Shown here in pieces: positions 1-5,874 of a stretch of 6,167 bases of DNA. Under the pieces are notes generated by a model, which had not been told where the DNA came from, searched no databases, and saw nothing but the letters and a program-made list of their open reading frames with translations. The DNA lies in NCBI GenBank assembly GCA_041179125.1, contig JBEGTZ010000059.1:1-6167 (forward strand), read 5' to 3'. A program made the position numbers and the translations under genes. Every line of letters starts with the position of its first letter. Within the stretch, counting starts at the first letter, position 1. Source of the stretch: CAMCXE01 sp041179125 (GTDB taxonomy: Bacteria; Pseudomonadota; Gammaproteobacteria; Pseudomonadales; Cellvibrionaceae).

Positions 1-219
1 TGCCCAGCCCATTTTTTGCGCCCGGCAATACACAAAAATCTGCCGCGCCTGCACCCGCACACGAAGATTCAAACCCGCATTGGGGCTGCCATCGGCCTTC
101 AGCGCCTCGTAACTACCAACCATACCCCCGCCCAACCCAGGCAAAAGCGCTTGCTGACGATAACGCGGTAGCGCTTGATGCGTCAGCCAATCCACCAACC
201 GTTCTGTTGCCACTCGCAT
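1..219 (-). CDS. AGE-family sugar epimerase/isomerase, N-terminal fragment
   Basis: The minus strand is open for 73 codons from an ATG at 217-219 and runs off the window at base 1, so only the N-terminus is seen. A GAGG about 5 bases before the ATG supports this start. The fragment has features I associate with the N-acylglucosamine 2-epimerase / mannose-6-phosphate isomerase (AGE) family: an LPRYRQQ helix near residue 17, a GGGMVGSYEAL segment near 30-40, a short ADGSPN turn, and the motif RVRVQARQIFVY (about residues 53-64) followed by GW. Family members are (alpha/alpha)6-barrel enzymes acting on mannose, cellobiose or N-acetylglucosamine derivatives; the substrate cannot be told from this piece. 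It is transcribed divergently from the DAHP synthase gene and has no visible link to it. The family call is fairly safe; a specific enzyme name would be a guess. Confidence 0.72.
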   Translation of the reverse strand, partial: MRVATERLVDWLTHQALPRYRQQALLPGLGGGMVGSYEALKADGSPNAGLNLRVRVQARQIFVYCRAQKMGWA

Positions 220-352
220 AAACACCTCATTGTATGGCTGTAAGCCGATATATCTCACCCATTCACCGTATGTAGGCTATGGTTTTGTATTCAGCAAAGC
301 GGCTGAGGGTACAAAGTTAAGCCCCCCAGGTAAAGCAAAACTACACGCACAG

Positions 353-385
353 AAACCGCCAAATTGGCTCGGTTTTCAGTACAAT
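353..385 (+). promoter_or_regulatory. Candidate aroF promoter region with inverted repeat
   Basis: The 213-base gap between the divergent AGE-family gene and aroF contains no gene. Within it, AAACCG (353-358) and CGGTTT (370-375) form an inverted repeat with a shorter CC/GG pair inside. A -10-like TACAAT follows at 380-385, 48 bases before the aroF ATG. No good -35 box stands at the usual spacing. The repeat lies where a -35 region or an operator would be, so it may bind a regulator, but I see no TyrR-type box. The rest of the gap shows nothing I can call. Confidence 0.3.
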
Positions 386-432
386 GAACAGATACCTTTT
401 TAGCCCCTGCGGCCCAGACCGAGAAATACTGC

Positions 433-1500
433 ATGATCAGCACAACGGTTGATGACCTCAACGTAAACTCCCAAGAAATCCTAATCTCCCCCGCCGAACT
501 AAAAGCGGAATTACCCGCAAGCGACCGCGCTATTGAAACAGTAGCCACTGGCCGCCAGGTAGTGCGGGATATTCTCGACCGCAAAGACCACCGTTTAATT
601 GTAGTCATCGGCCCCTGCTCTATTCACGACCCCGCCGCCGCGATGGACTACGCCCACAAGCTTAAAGCCCTGGCTGAAGAAGTGAGCGATTCACTGTATA
701 TCGTCATGCGCGTGTACTTCGAAAAACCCCGCACCACCGTGGGCTGGAAAGGCTTAATTAACGACCCTTACCTCAACGACTCCTTTAAAATCCAAGACGG
801 CCTGCACGTTGGGCGCAAATTATTGTTGGATATTGCAGAACTCGGCCTGCCTGCGGCTACAGAAGCGCTAGATCCCATCTCGCCACAATATTTACACGAC
901 TTAATCTCCTGGTCTGCCATCGGCGCACGCACCACCGAATCACAAACCCACCGGGAAATGGCCAGCGGTTTATCCTCCGCCGTCGGCTTCAAAAATGGCA
1001 CCGATGGCAGCCTAACCGTGGCCATCAACGCACTGCAATCGGTCTCCAGCGCGCACCGGTTTTTAGGTATTAATAAAGAAGGACGCGTCTCGGTGGTTCA
1101 CACGCGGGGCAATGCCTATGGACATGTAGTGCTGCGCGGCGGCAACGGCAAACCCAATTACGACTCCGTAAGCGTTGCCCTGTGCGAAAAAGAATTACTG
1201 GCCGCAGGCGTACCCAATAACATCATGGTGGATTGCAGCCACGCCAACTCCAATAAAAGCCACGAACTGCAACCCCTAGTCATGGATAACGTGGCCAACC
1301 AAATTCTTGAGGGCAACACTTCAATTATTGGGATTATGGTGGAAAGTAACATCGGTGCAGGCAGCCAAAAAATCCCCGCTGATTTAACCAAACTGACGTA
1401 CGGCGTGTCCGTCACCGACGCTTGTATTGATTGGCCCACCACAGAAACCGCCCTGCGCTCGATGCGTGCCAAAATTAAAGCGGTCATGCAGGCACGCTAA
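433..1500 (+). CDS. aroF: 3-deoxy-7-phosphoheptulonate synthase (class I DAHP synthase)
   Basis: This cytoplasmic enzyme condenses phosphoenolpyruvate with erythrose 4-phosphate, the first committed step of the shikimate pathway. The 355-residue protein is full length (E. coli paralogues are about 350). Hallmarks are GPCSIHD (60-66), MRVYFEKPRTTVGWKGL (92-108), GARTTES (164-170), GFKNGTDG (185-192) and DCSHANSNK (267-275). By alignment with AroG from memory, the metal ligands are Cys62, His270, Glu304 and Asp329, and the substrate-binding residues Arg93, Lys98, Arg166, Lys187 and Arg235 are all present. Gly212 stands where the Phe-sensitive AroG has Ser211; this and the segments CEKE, MVDCSH and GVSVTDACI favour the Tyr-sensitive AroF type, an inference. 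The ATG at 433 has only a weak GAG upstream, but the N-terminal length fits the family. It stands alone, with a hairpin just downstream. Confidence 0.95.
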   Translation: MISTTVDDLNVNSQEILISPAELKAELPASDRAIETVATGRQVVRDILDRKDHRLIVVIGPCSIHDPAAAMDYAHKLKALAEEVSDSLYIVMRVYFEKPRTTVGWKGLINDPYLNDSFKIQDGLHVGRKLLLDIAELGLPAATEALDPISPQYLHDLISWSAIGARTTESQTHREMASGLSSAVGFKNGTDGSLTVAINALQSVSSAHRFLGINKEGRVSVVHTRGNAYGHVVLRGGNGKPNYDSVSVALCEKELLAAGVPNNIMVDCSHANSNKSHELQPLVMDNVANQILEGNTSIIGIMVESNIGAGSQKIPADLTKLTYGVSVTDACIDWPTTETALRSMRAKIKAVMQAR

Positions 1501-1507
1501 AAATAAA

Positions 1508-1534
1508 AACGCCCTTTTATGTTCAGGGGGCGTT
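1508..1534 (-). terminator. Rho-independent terminator of cheR, possibly shared with aroF
   Basis: AACGCCC (1508-1514) pairs with GGGCGTT (1528-1534) around a 13-base loop. Read on the minus strand, the stem starts 12 bases after the cheR stop codon and runs into a T-rich tail (TTTTTATTTTTA), the classical form. On the plus strand the same stem begins 7 bases after the aroF stop but is followed by ACAAAT, so termination of aroF there would be weaker. The two genes converge on it. Confidence 0.8.
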
Positions 1535-1546
1535 ACAAATCTCCAA

Positions 1547-2398
1547 TTAAATCGCCCGGTACACCAAACCGGGCGCGCAATCTACCATTTCAAACAATTC
1601 AGCCACACCGGTTAACCCCTCAGAAGACCCTAAAAACAAATAACCGCCCCGCTGTAATTGCCCGTGTAATTTGCGCAAAATATCCGCTTTAAGATCTTGC
1701 GAAAAATAGATCAACACATTGCGGCAAAAAATTACATCAAATTTACCCAGGGACAAAAAAGAATCTTGCAAATTAACGGGCCTAAATTGCACACGGTTTT
1801 TGATAAGCCCTTTAATCCGCCAATTATCCTCGTCTATCTGTTCAAAAAACTGTGTTTTACGCTCCGCAGCCAAGCCGCGCGCAATGGAAATACGATCATA
1901 AATACCCGCCCGCGCATGATCCAAAACAGCACTGGATAAATCCGTCGCTAAAATATCTACCGTTAAAGGCCTGGTGCCGGGCTTCCGGTTAAACTCCTCT
2001 GTCACCATACTTAAAGAATACGGCTCCTGGCCGAATGAACAGGCCGCCGACCAAACTTTTATTGAACTACCGGGTTTCTCACTCTGAAAAAGAGACAATA
2101 GTTTTGTGCCGAAATATTCAAACGGATAATTATCTCTAAACCAAAAAGTTTCATTGGTGGTCATCGCATCAATAACACTTTGGCGCAGCAGCCGCTGTTC
2201 AGATTTTTTAATTAAATCCGTCAACTGAGCAAGCTTGCTGATCTGCAAACCCACCATAATGCGCCGCATCCGTGTGGCCACCAAATACTGTTTATTTTGG
2301 CCCAATTCTATACCGCAAGAACCCTGCAAAAAAACACAAAATTCTTCGTATTCTTGTGCAGAAAAACTCAGGGCATCATCAGAATGTCGATGCGTCAT
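1547..2398 (-). CDS. cheR: CheR chemoreceptor glutamate methyltransferase
   Basis: CheR transfers methyl groups from S-adenosylmethionine to glutamates of chemoreceptors and, with CheB, sets adaptation in chemotaxis. The 283-residue protein has the usual layout: an N-terminal all-helical CheR_N domain (about 1-75), the hallmark TTNETFWFRD (80-89), then a Rossmann-type methyltransferase domain. Its SAM-binding motif is VWSAACSFGQEPYSL (115-129), the acidic residue is in ATDLS (Asp153), CRNVLIYF lies at 225-232, and the closing GGYLFLGSSEGL at 251-262. There is no TPR extension and I see no C-terminal receptor-tail binding addition. The ATG at 2398 is preceded by AAGGAT at about 9 bases spacing. 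It lies downstream of cheV on the same strand with a 117-base gap that contains hairpins, so cotranscription is likely but perhaps attenuated. The position beside cheV and the flgAMN genes suggests it serves the flagellar chemotaxis system. Confidence 0.96.
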   Translation of the reverse strand: MTHRHSDDALSFSAQEYEEFCVFLQGSCGIELGQNKQYLVATRMRRIMVGLQISKLAQLTDLIKKSEQRLLRQSVIDAMTTNETFWFRDNYPFEYFGTKLLSLFQSEKPGSSIKVWSAACSFGQEPYSLSMVTEEFNRKPGTRPLTVDILATDLSSAVLDHARAGIYDRISIARGLAAERKTQFFEQIDEDNWRIKGLIKNRVQFRPVNLQDSFLSLGKFDVIFCRNVLIYFSQDLKADILRKLHGQLQRGGYLFLGSSEGLTGVAELFEMVDCAPGLVYRAI

Positions 2399-2423
2399 AA
2401 TGCATAATCCTTAGCGGTTACTG

Positions 2424-2460
2424 TTAAAAATAACAAGTGCTTCCACAACAACCCACTTAT
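2424..2460 (-). terminator. Weak hairpin with T-run before cheR
   Basis: On the minus strand ATAAGTG (2460-2454) can pair with CACTTGT (2439-2433), seven pairs including one G-T, followed by TATTTTTAAC. This has the shape of a poor, AT-rich intrinsic terminator between cheV and cheR. It could lower cheR expression relative to cheV, or be chance. It lies upstream of the cheR ribosome binding site. Confidence 0.25.
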
Positions 2461-2461
2461 T

Positions 2462-2514
2462 GTGAACCGCGTGTTTAAAACAAAAAACATAATTTAAACC
2501 AACACCCGGTTCAC
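2462..2514 (-). repeat. Long inverted repeat between cheV and cheR
   Basis: GTGAACCG (2462-2469) pairs perfectly with CGGTTCAC (2507-2514). After one C-C mismatch the stem goes on with GTG and TTTAAA (ending 2479) against TTTAAA...CAC (2493-2505), with a 4-base bulge on one arm. The loop is about 13 bases. The repeat begins 2 bases after the cheV stop codon. No T-tract follows it on the minus strand, so it does not look like a simple terminator. A processing or mRNA-stabilising stem protecting the cheV message is plausible. Confidence 0.7.
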
Positions 2515-2515
2515 T

Positions 2516-3448
2516 TTAGGTGCGCTCCAATTCTTTAATGCGCATATTGACACGCTTCGCGAGTTCGTCCGGATGAAATTTAGCCAGAAAATCATTAGCA
2601 CCCACTTTGCGCACCATAGCCTCGTTAAATACACCACTTAATGAAGTATGCAATATGATATGTAAATTATTTAAACGCGGGTTGGAACGCACTTCAGCGG
2701 TAAAGGTATAACCGTCCATTTCTGGCATCTCAATGTCGGAAATCACCATCAACAACTCCGCATAAGGATCCCTACCCTCGTTTAACATACCGTGCAAATA
2801 GGCCAATGCTTCCTGGCCATCTTTTAATACCACCGTAACAAGCCCCAAAGACTCAACTACTTTTTGAATTTGTTTACGCGCAATTGCAGAGTCGTCCACA
2901 ATCAACACCTGGCGGTTTTGCACGGCATTGTTTTCGCTTTCTTTAATGACATCGGCGCTGACATGTTCAGGTAATGGCGAGACTTCTGCCAGTATTTTTT
3001 CAACGTCAATTATTTCTACCAATTTCCCTTCCACTTCGGTTACGGCAGTTAAATAATTATCGCGGCCAGCCCCCTTTGGCGGCGGATGTATCGCCCCCCA
3101 GTTCATGTTAACAATACGTTCAACACTACGAACCAAAAAACCCTGCGTTGAGCGGTTATATTCTGTGATTATCACAAAACAATCTTGTACGTTTTCCAAC
3201 GGATAACCACCGGTGGCTTGGCGTAAATCCATTATTGGAATAGTGCCTCCACGGATATGTGCCACACCGCGCACCACAGGATGTCGTTTAGGAATTTTAT
3301 TAAGCAGCGGGCACTGCAACACCTCCTTCACTTTAAACACATTAATACCATAAAGCTGGTTGCCGCCCAGGCTAAACAGAAGCAACTCCAGCCTGTTTTG
3401 ACCGACCAATTGCGTCCGTTGATTTACACTATCGAGAATACTCGCCAT
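2516..3448 (-). CDS. cheV: CheV chemotaxis coupling protein (CheW-like domain plus receiver)
   Basis: CheV links chemoreceptors to the CheA kinase and is tuned by phosphorylation of its own receiver domain. The 310-residue protein starts MASILDSVNQRTQLVGQNRL, as I recall Pseudomonas CheV doing. The CheW-like domain spans about 18-160, with YGINVFKVKEVL (33-44), VVRGVAHIRGG (58-68) and a conserved ERIVNMNW segment (110-117). The receiver spans about 178-305 with VLIVDDS (181-187), phosphoacceptor Asp238 in SDIEMPEMDG, Thr268 and Lys290, so all key residues are kept. The open frame extends 7 codons further up to a GTG at 3469, but the ATG at 3448 is better: it has GGGAG at 5 bases spacing and the family N-terminus. 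It is the first gene of a likely cheV-cheR unit, divergent from flgA. Confidence 0.95.
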   Translation of the reverse strand: MASILDSVNQRTQLVGQNRLELLLFSLGGNQLYGINVFKVKEVLQCPLLNKIPKRHPVVRGVAHIRGGTIPIMDLRQATGGYPLENVQDCFVIITEYNRSTQGFLVRSVERIVNMNWGAIHPPPKGAGRDNYLTAVTEVEGKLVEIIDVEKILAEVSPLPEHVSADVIKESENNAVQNRQVLIVDDSAIARKQIQKVVESLGLVTVVLKDGQEALAYLHGMLNEGRDPYAELLMVISDIEMPEMDGYTFTAEVRSNPRLNNLHIILHTSLSGVFNEAMVRKVGANDFLAKFHPDELAKRVNMRIKELERT

Positions 3449-3986
3449 ACCCGCTCCCAAAAACACCACATATTAAATTTAACGCACACAGGGTTTAGGC
3501 CCGCTCGTTAAATTAACAAAAACCAACTCAGCTAATAAAAATAAAGTCTCGGCAACATAATCAATTCACCAAGATTACCCTTGTTTATTTATAACTTTTT
3601 AAACTAAAAACGACTGCAAAAATATTAGCCCAATATAAGCACCATGAGTAAAACCCTAAAGCCACACACAACCTATTCTATTTTGTTTAGATAACGAACA
3701 GACTATTTGCCTAAGTGTAGCCAAGGCTTTGGCGACTGCTGGAAAACCGCTGAGAAGTTTTAGCGATTGAATTGAGCGGATAACAAACAAAAAACTCACC
3801 CAACCCGCGCCTGGGCACACCTAACAAAACACAAAACTGTCGTGCCGCCAGCAAAATCAAAAGGCGTAACGTCAAAAACTTGCCAAAGGCACAGCAATTG
3901 CCTATAAGTTTTCACACTTATGAAATACGACAAAATCCCGTCAGGCTGGCAACATTCTGCCCAATAATAAAAAGAGGATAACCACT
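3449..3986. other. Divergent cheV-flgA intergenic region
   Basis: These 538 bases hold no open frame I would call a gene; a plus-strand frame ending at 3511 is a shadow of cheV. The part near cheV (about 3470-3660) is very AT-rich. On the minus strand, TTGGCTACACTTAGGC (3724-3709) keeps the GG and GC of a sigma-54 site at correct spacing but matches poorly elsewhere, a weak candidate for cheV. A small palindrome, GCCAAGGCTTTGGC (3720-3733), overlaps it. The flgA promoter stands at the other end. The middle (about 3740-3880) could hold regulator sites or a small RNA, but nothing specific is visible. Confidence 0.6.
3887..3901 (+). promoter_or_regulatory. Sigma-54 (RpoN) promoter for flgA
   Basis: AGGCACAGCAATTGC matches the RpoN consensus TGGCAC-N5-TTGC at every fixed base except the first, with the exact 10-base spacing between GG (-24) and GC (-12). 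Transcription would start near 3913, giving a leader of roughly 75 bases before the flgA ATG. In polar-flagellated gammaproteobacteria such promoters are driven by FleQ/FlrC-type activators, and flgA belongs to the sigma-54 tier. I see no activator site I can define. Confidence 0.68.
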
Positions 3987-4715
3987 ATGAACACCGATAT
4001 TTTTTTGCGCCTTAGCGCTACGGTTTTATTTTGTACCTTAGCGTGCAAAACAGTCTGGGCGCAGGATGCCATTGAGGATCTCAATCAATTAAGTGAAAAA
4101 GCTCGGCACGCATTAATTGCTCAATTAAACCAAACGGCAAGCAAATCCGCTTTGGACACCGAAGTCAAAATGCAACCCCTAGATGTTCGGTTGCGCCTTA
4201 ACAAATGTGATACAGCAATTGAACACCACATTTCAGTTTCACCCACCGGTATGGGTTCAGCAACGGTAAAAATAGTATGTAACGGCAGCGTCCACTGGTC
4301 TGTCTATGCCCCGGCGCAAATTGCTGTATTTGGCGAAATAGCCTTAGCCACGCGCAGCCTAGAGCGCGGCAGCGTTATTCAGCCAGGGGATTTTCGTTTT
4401 ATCCGTCAAAACCTGCATTCAGTAGGCGCCAATTATGTCGACCCCACCGCCATCATTATTGGGCAGGAATTAAAACGGCCACTGCGTGAGGGGGAAGCGT
4501 TGCGATTATCCTTTTTAGATGCGCCCAAAACCATACAAAGAGGCGATCGCGTTACACTCGAAGCGCAAGCCAATGGCCTGAGCGTAGCGGCGCCAGGCAT
4601 GGCTATGGCCAACGGTAAAGTGGGTGATCGTATTCGGGTTAAAAACGCCCAATCAAACAGAATAGTAGATGCCCTTGTCATCGCACCTGGGCGCGTTCGC
4701 GTGAAATACGAATAA
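3987..4715 (+). CDS. flgA: FlgA, flagellar P-ring assembly chaperone
   Basis: FlgA is a periplasmic protein that helps FlgI polymerise into the P ring around the flagellar rod. The 242-residue product begins with a Sec signal peptide: a short start, the hydrophobic stretch LSATVLFCTLAC, and a likely cleavage after VWA (about residue 25). Cys20 is not in a good lipobox, so a lipoprotein is unlikely. The N-terminal half has two cysteines (74 and 98), a pair that could form a disulfide. A SAF/ChapFlgA-type domain follows: LATRSLERGSVIQPGDF (120-136), the GQELKRPLREGEAL segment (159-172) and the C-terminal beta region with RGDRVTLEA (185-193), AAPGMAMANGKVGDRIRVKN (201-220) and PGRVRV (234-239). 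The ATG has AAGAGGA upstream with GAGG 9 bases away. It heads the flgA-flgM-flgN group. Confidence 0.95.
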   Translation: MNTDIFLRLSATVLFCTLACKTVWAQDAIEDLNQLSEKARHALIAQLNQTASKSALDTEVKMQPLDVRLRLNKCDTAIEHHISVSPTGMGSATVKIVCNGSVHWSVYAPAQIAVFGEIALATRSLERGSVIQPGDFRFIRQNLHSVGANYVDPTAIIIGQELKRPLREGEALRLSFLDAPKTIQRGDRVTLEAQANGLSVAAPGMAMANGKVGDRIRVKNAQSNRIVDALVIAPGRVRVKYE

Positions 4716-4740
4716 AGGGCAACCAATACCGGCTCATGTC

Positions 4741-4749
4741 TTATCCACA
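4741..4749 (+). promoter_or_regulatory. Perfect DnaA-box 9-mer upstream of the flgM promoter
   Basis: TTATCCACA is identical to the strong R1-type DnaA box. It lies in the flgA-flgM gap, runs into a symmetric A6T6 tract (4749-4760) and ends 20 bases before the sigma-28 -35 element. A single 9-mer can occur by chance and no second box is seen nearby, so this is a sequence match, not a demonstrated site. Confidence 0.35.
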
Positions 4750-4769
4750 AAAAATTTTTTAAATCGTGC

Positions 4770-4796
4770 TAAAGGAATGGCCACCACTGCCGATAA
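4770..4796 (+). promoter_or_regulatory. Sigma-28 (FliA) promoter for flgM
   Basis: TAAA (4770-4773), then exactly 15 bases, then GCCGATAA (4789-4796). This equals the flagellar sigma-28 consensus TAAAGTTT-N11-GCCGATAA in the -35 core, spacing and whole -10 element. Transcription should start near 4803, about 33 bases before the flgM start. The A6T6 tract just upstream may act like an UP element. It makes flgM self-limiting: FlgM blocks the sigma factor that transcribes it. Confidence 0.9.
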
Positions 4797-4835
4797 CCCA
4801 ATGAACCTACACAAATACGCTGCGGCGATATGATT

Positions 4836-5159
4836 ATGGTAATTGATACAGGTAATTCTAATTTCGGAAAAATCCCTATTAAAAAGGGATATTCCGGCGC
4901 TGTAACACACGAACGCACTCAAAGCAGCGGCGTGAGTACAAGCCCAAGTAAACAACCCAGTGCTGCGGCAACTGACAATGTTTCCCTGAGTGCTAAGGCG
5001 CAATCTTTAGCGAAACTGGAGAGCCGCGTTGCCCAAGCACCGGAGGTTGATCGCAAAAAAGTTGATGCAATAAAACAATCCATTGCAGAAGGCCGCTATA
5101 AAATTAATCCAGAACAAATTGCTAAAGCCATGTTAAACGCTGAGCAGCACAGCAATTAA
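4836..5159 (+). CDS. flgM: FlgM, anti-sigma-28 factor
   Basis: FlgM binds and inhibits the flagellar sigma factor FliA until the hook-basal body is complete, then is exported through it. From the ATG at 4836 the protein has 107 residues (E. coli 97). The N-terminal half is rich in Ser, Thr, Ala, Gly and Lys, as expected of the disordered export region. The C-terminal half carries the sigma-binding part: NVSLSAKAQSLAKLE (48-62), a PEVDRKKVDAIKQSIAEG run (69-86) and YKINPEQIAKAML (88-100). An in-frame ATG two codons earlier (4830) is possible, but MVID resembles the start of Pseudomonas FlgM as I recall it. Neither start has a strong Shine-Dalgarno; only GCGGCG lies upstream. It has its own sigma-28 promoter, follows flgA by 120 bases, and is cut off from flgN by a terminator. 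Confidence 0.94.
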   Translation: MVIDTGNSNFGKIPIKKGYSGAVTHERTQSSGVSTSPSKQPSAAATDNVSLSAKAQSLAKLESRVAQAPEVDRKKVDAIKQSIAEGRYKINPEQIAKAMLNAEQHSN

Positions 5160-5294
5160 CCCTGTTTTTTTGCATCAATCACAAGCAACACGGTTATTAA
5201 TAAACAACCCGAGCTAATACTCAGCCCTAATAAAAAACTTTCGGATTTTTAGTGTTTTTTATATCGCACCTGTATTCAATGTCTATACTTCCGT

Positions 5295-5329
5295 AAAAAC
5301 CTCAGTTGGATGATCTAACTGAGGTTTTT
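5295..5329 (+). terminator. Strong intrinsic terminator between flgM and flgN
   Basis: AAAAACCTCAGTT (5295-5307) pairs perfectly over 13 bases with AACTGAGGTTTTT (5317-5329) around a 9-base loop, ending in a T5 run. It has the form of a rho-independent terminator and is bidirectional, as the A5 on the other arm gives a T5 on the minus strand. It lies 136 bases after flgM and 53 before flgN. Both arms and the loop side resemble the two ends of the long hairpin downstream of flgN. Confidence 0.85.
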
Positions 5330-5330
5330 A
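5306..5330 (+). repeat. 25-base direct repeat, copy 1 (before flgN)
   Basis: These 25 bases, covering the loop and 3' arm of the flgM-flgN terminator, differ from 6011-6035 at only two positions (A5310 vs G6015 and T5316 vs C6021). Both differences are transitions. The second copy is the 3' arm of the long hairpin after flgN, so the two copies bracket the flgN gene in the same orientation. Confidence 0.9.
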
Positions 5331-5334
5331 TGTT

Positions 5335-5362
5335 TAAAGACTCCTCTGTAACCCAGCGATTG
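5335..5362 (+). promoter_or_regulatory. Weak sigma-28-like candidate promoter for flgN
   Basis: TAAAGACT (5335-5342) is followed after 12 bases by AGCGATTG (5355-5362), which keeps only the CGAT core of the sigma-28 -10 element and has a spacer one base long. It would start transcription close to the flgN ribosome binding site. Because a strong terminator precedes flgN, some promoter here is expected, but this match is poor. Confidence 0.22.
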
Positions 5363-5382
5363 CTTTCTATACAGGTATTTTT

Positions 5383-5868
5383 ATGCGGCCAGAAATATTG
5401 AATCAAGTTGCCGATTCCATAGAGCACGATATTGTCGCCTGTGAAAAACTATTCCATTTACTGGTGCATGAACGCGGTTTATTGGCTGAACGTGCATTTG
5501 AACTACTGGATCTTATTATTCAAGAAAAAAGCGATTGGTTAATAAAGCTTGAACACTCAGCTCGCCAACGCCACACCTGGCTAGTTGAAAGCGGACTAAA
5601 TACACAAGCCGATCCCGCTGCGGCTTTTTTAAAATGGTTGCAAGAAAACCAACACGAAACACTCGGTGAACGCTGGGAAATATTGAAAGACCAACTGGCC
5701 AAATGCCAAGATGCCAACGAAATAAATGGGAAATTAATCCACCGAGGCCAGGCCACGCATCAAAAATTAATCGGTATTTTGCGCGGTCAAAACCATCAAA
5801 CGCTGTTGTATACAGGCAAAGGAATAAAAAAGGCCGCAGGGTATGCAGAACCGATTGGAAAAGCTTAG
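5383..5868 (+). CDS. flgN: FlgN, export chaperone for FlgK and FlgL
   Basis: FlgN is a small cytoplasmic chaperone that escorts the hook-filament junction proteins FlgK and FlgL to the flagellar export gate. The 161-residue protein looks almost wholly helical with heptad-like leucines (about 15-65), as in the family. Its C-terminal third has CQDANEINGKLI (108-119) and LIGILRG (129-135) followed by LLYTGKG (141-147), which match the Pseudomonas-type FlgN as I recall it. It has no signal peptide or membrane segment. The ATG at 5383 has AGG 7 bases upstream. Position after flgA and flgM supports the name. Unusually, it is separated from flgM by a strong terminator and bracketed by related repeats, and its stop codon lies in a small palindrome (5866-5878). 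Confidence 0.9.
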   Translation: MRPEILNQVADSIEHDIVACEKLFHLLVHERGLLAERAFELLDLIIQEKSDWLIKLEHSARQRHTWLVESGLNTQADPAAAFLKWLQENQHETLGERWEILKDQLAKCQDANEINGKLIHRGQATHQKLIGILRGQNHQTLLYTGKGIKKAAGYAEPIGKA

Positions 5869-5874
5869 GTTAAA

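Noticed and set aside
384..452. Frame MNRYLFSPCGPDREILHDQHNG overlapping the aroF start, as an attenuation leader peptide
   Set aside because: It has one Tyr and one Phe only, no run of aromatic codons and no visible ribosome binding site or alternative hairpins.
3469..3469. GTG at 3469 as the cheV start
   Set aside because: The extra seven residues do not fit the family and the strong GGGAG site serves the ATG at 3448.
3770..3786. TGAGCGGATAACAA, which looks like part of the lac operator, and GCGGATAA within it resembling a sigma-28 -10 box
   Set aside because: The match breaks on the 5' side (two bases missing from AATTGTGAGCGG), there is no lac gene, and no TAAA stands at the right distance for sigma-28. 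Best read as coincidence.
3947..3960. TGGCAACATTCTGC as a second sigma-54 site for flgA
   Set aside because: The distance between GG and GC is one base short of the strict RpoN spacing, and a well-spaced site lies at 3887-3901.
4801..4833. Ten-codon frame (MNLHKYAAAI) whose TGA overlaps the ATG at 4830, as a flgM leader peptide
   Set aside because: The sigma-28 transcript should start near 4803, after this ATG, and no ribosome binding site precedes it.
5330..5401. Short frame of 23 codons starting in the T-run of the terminator and overlapping the flgN start
   Set aside because: Its only Shine-Dalgarno would be GAGG inside the terminator stem, and the product resembles nothing.
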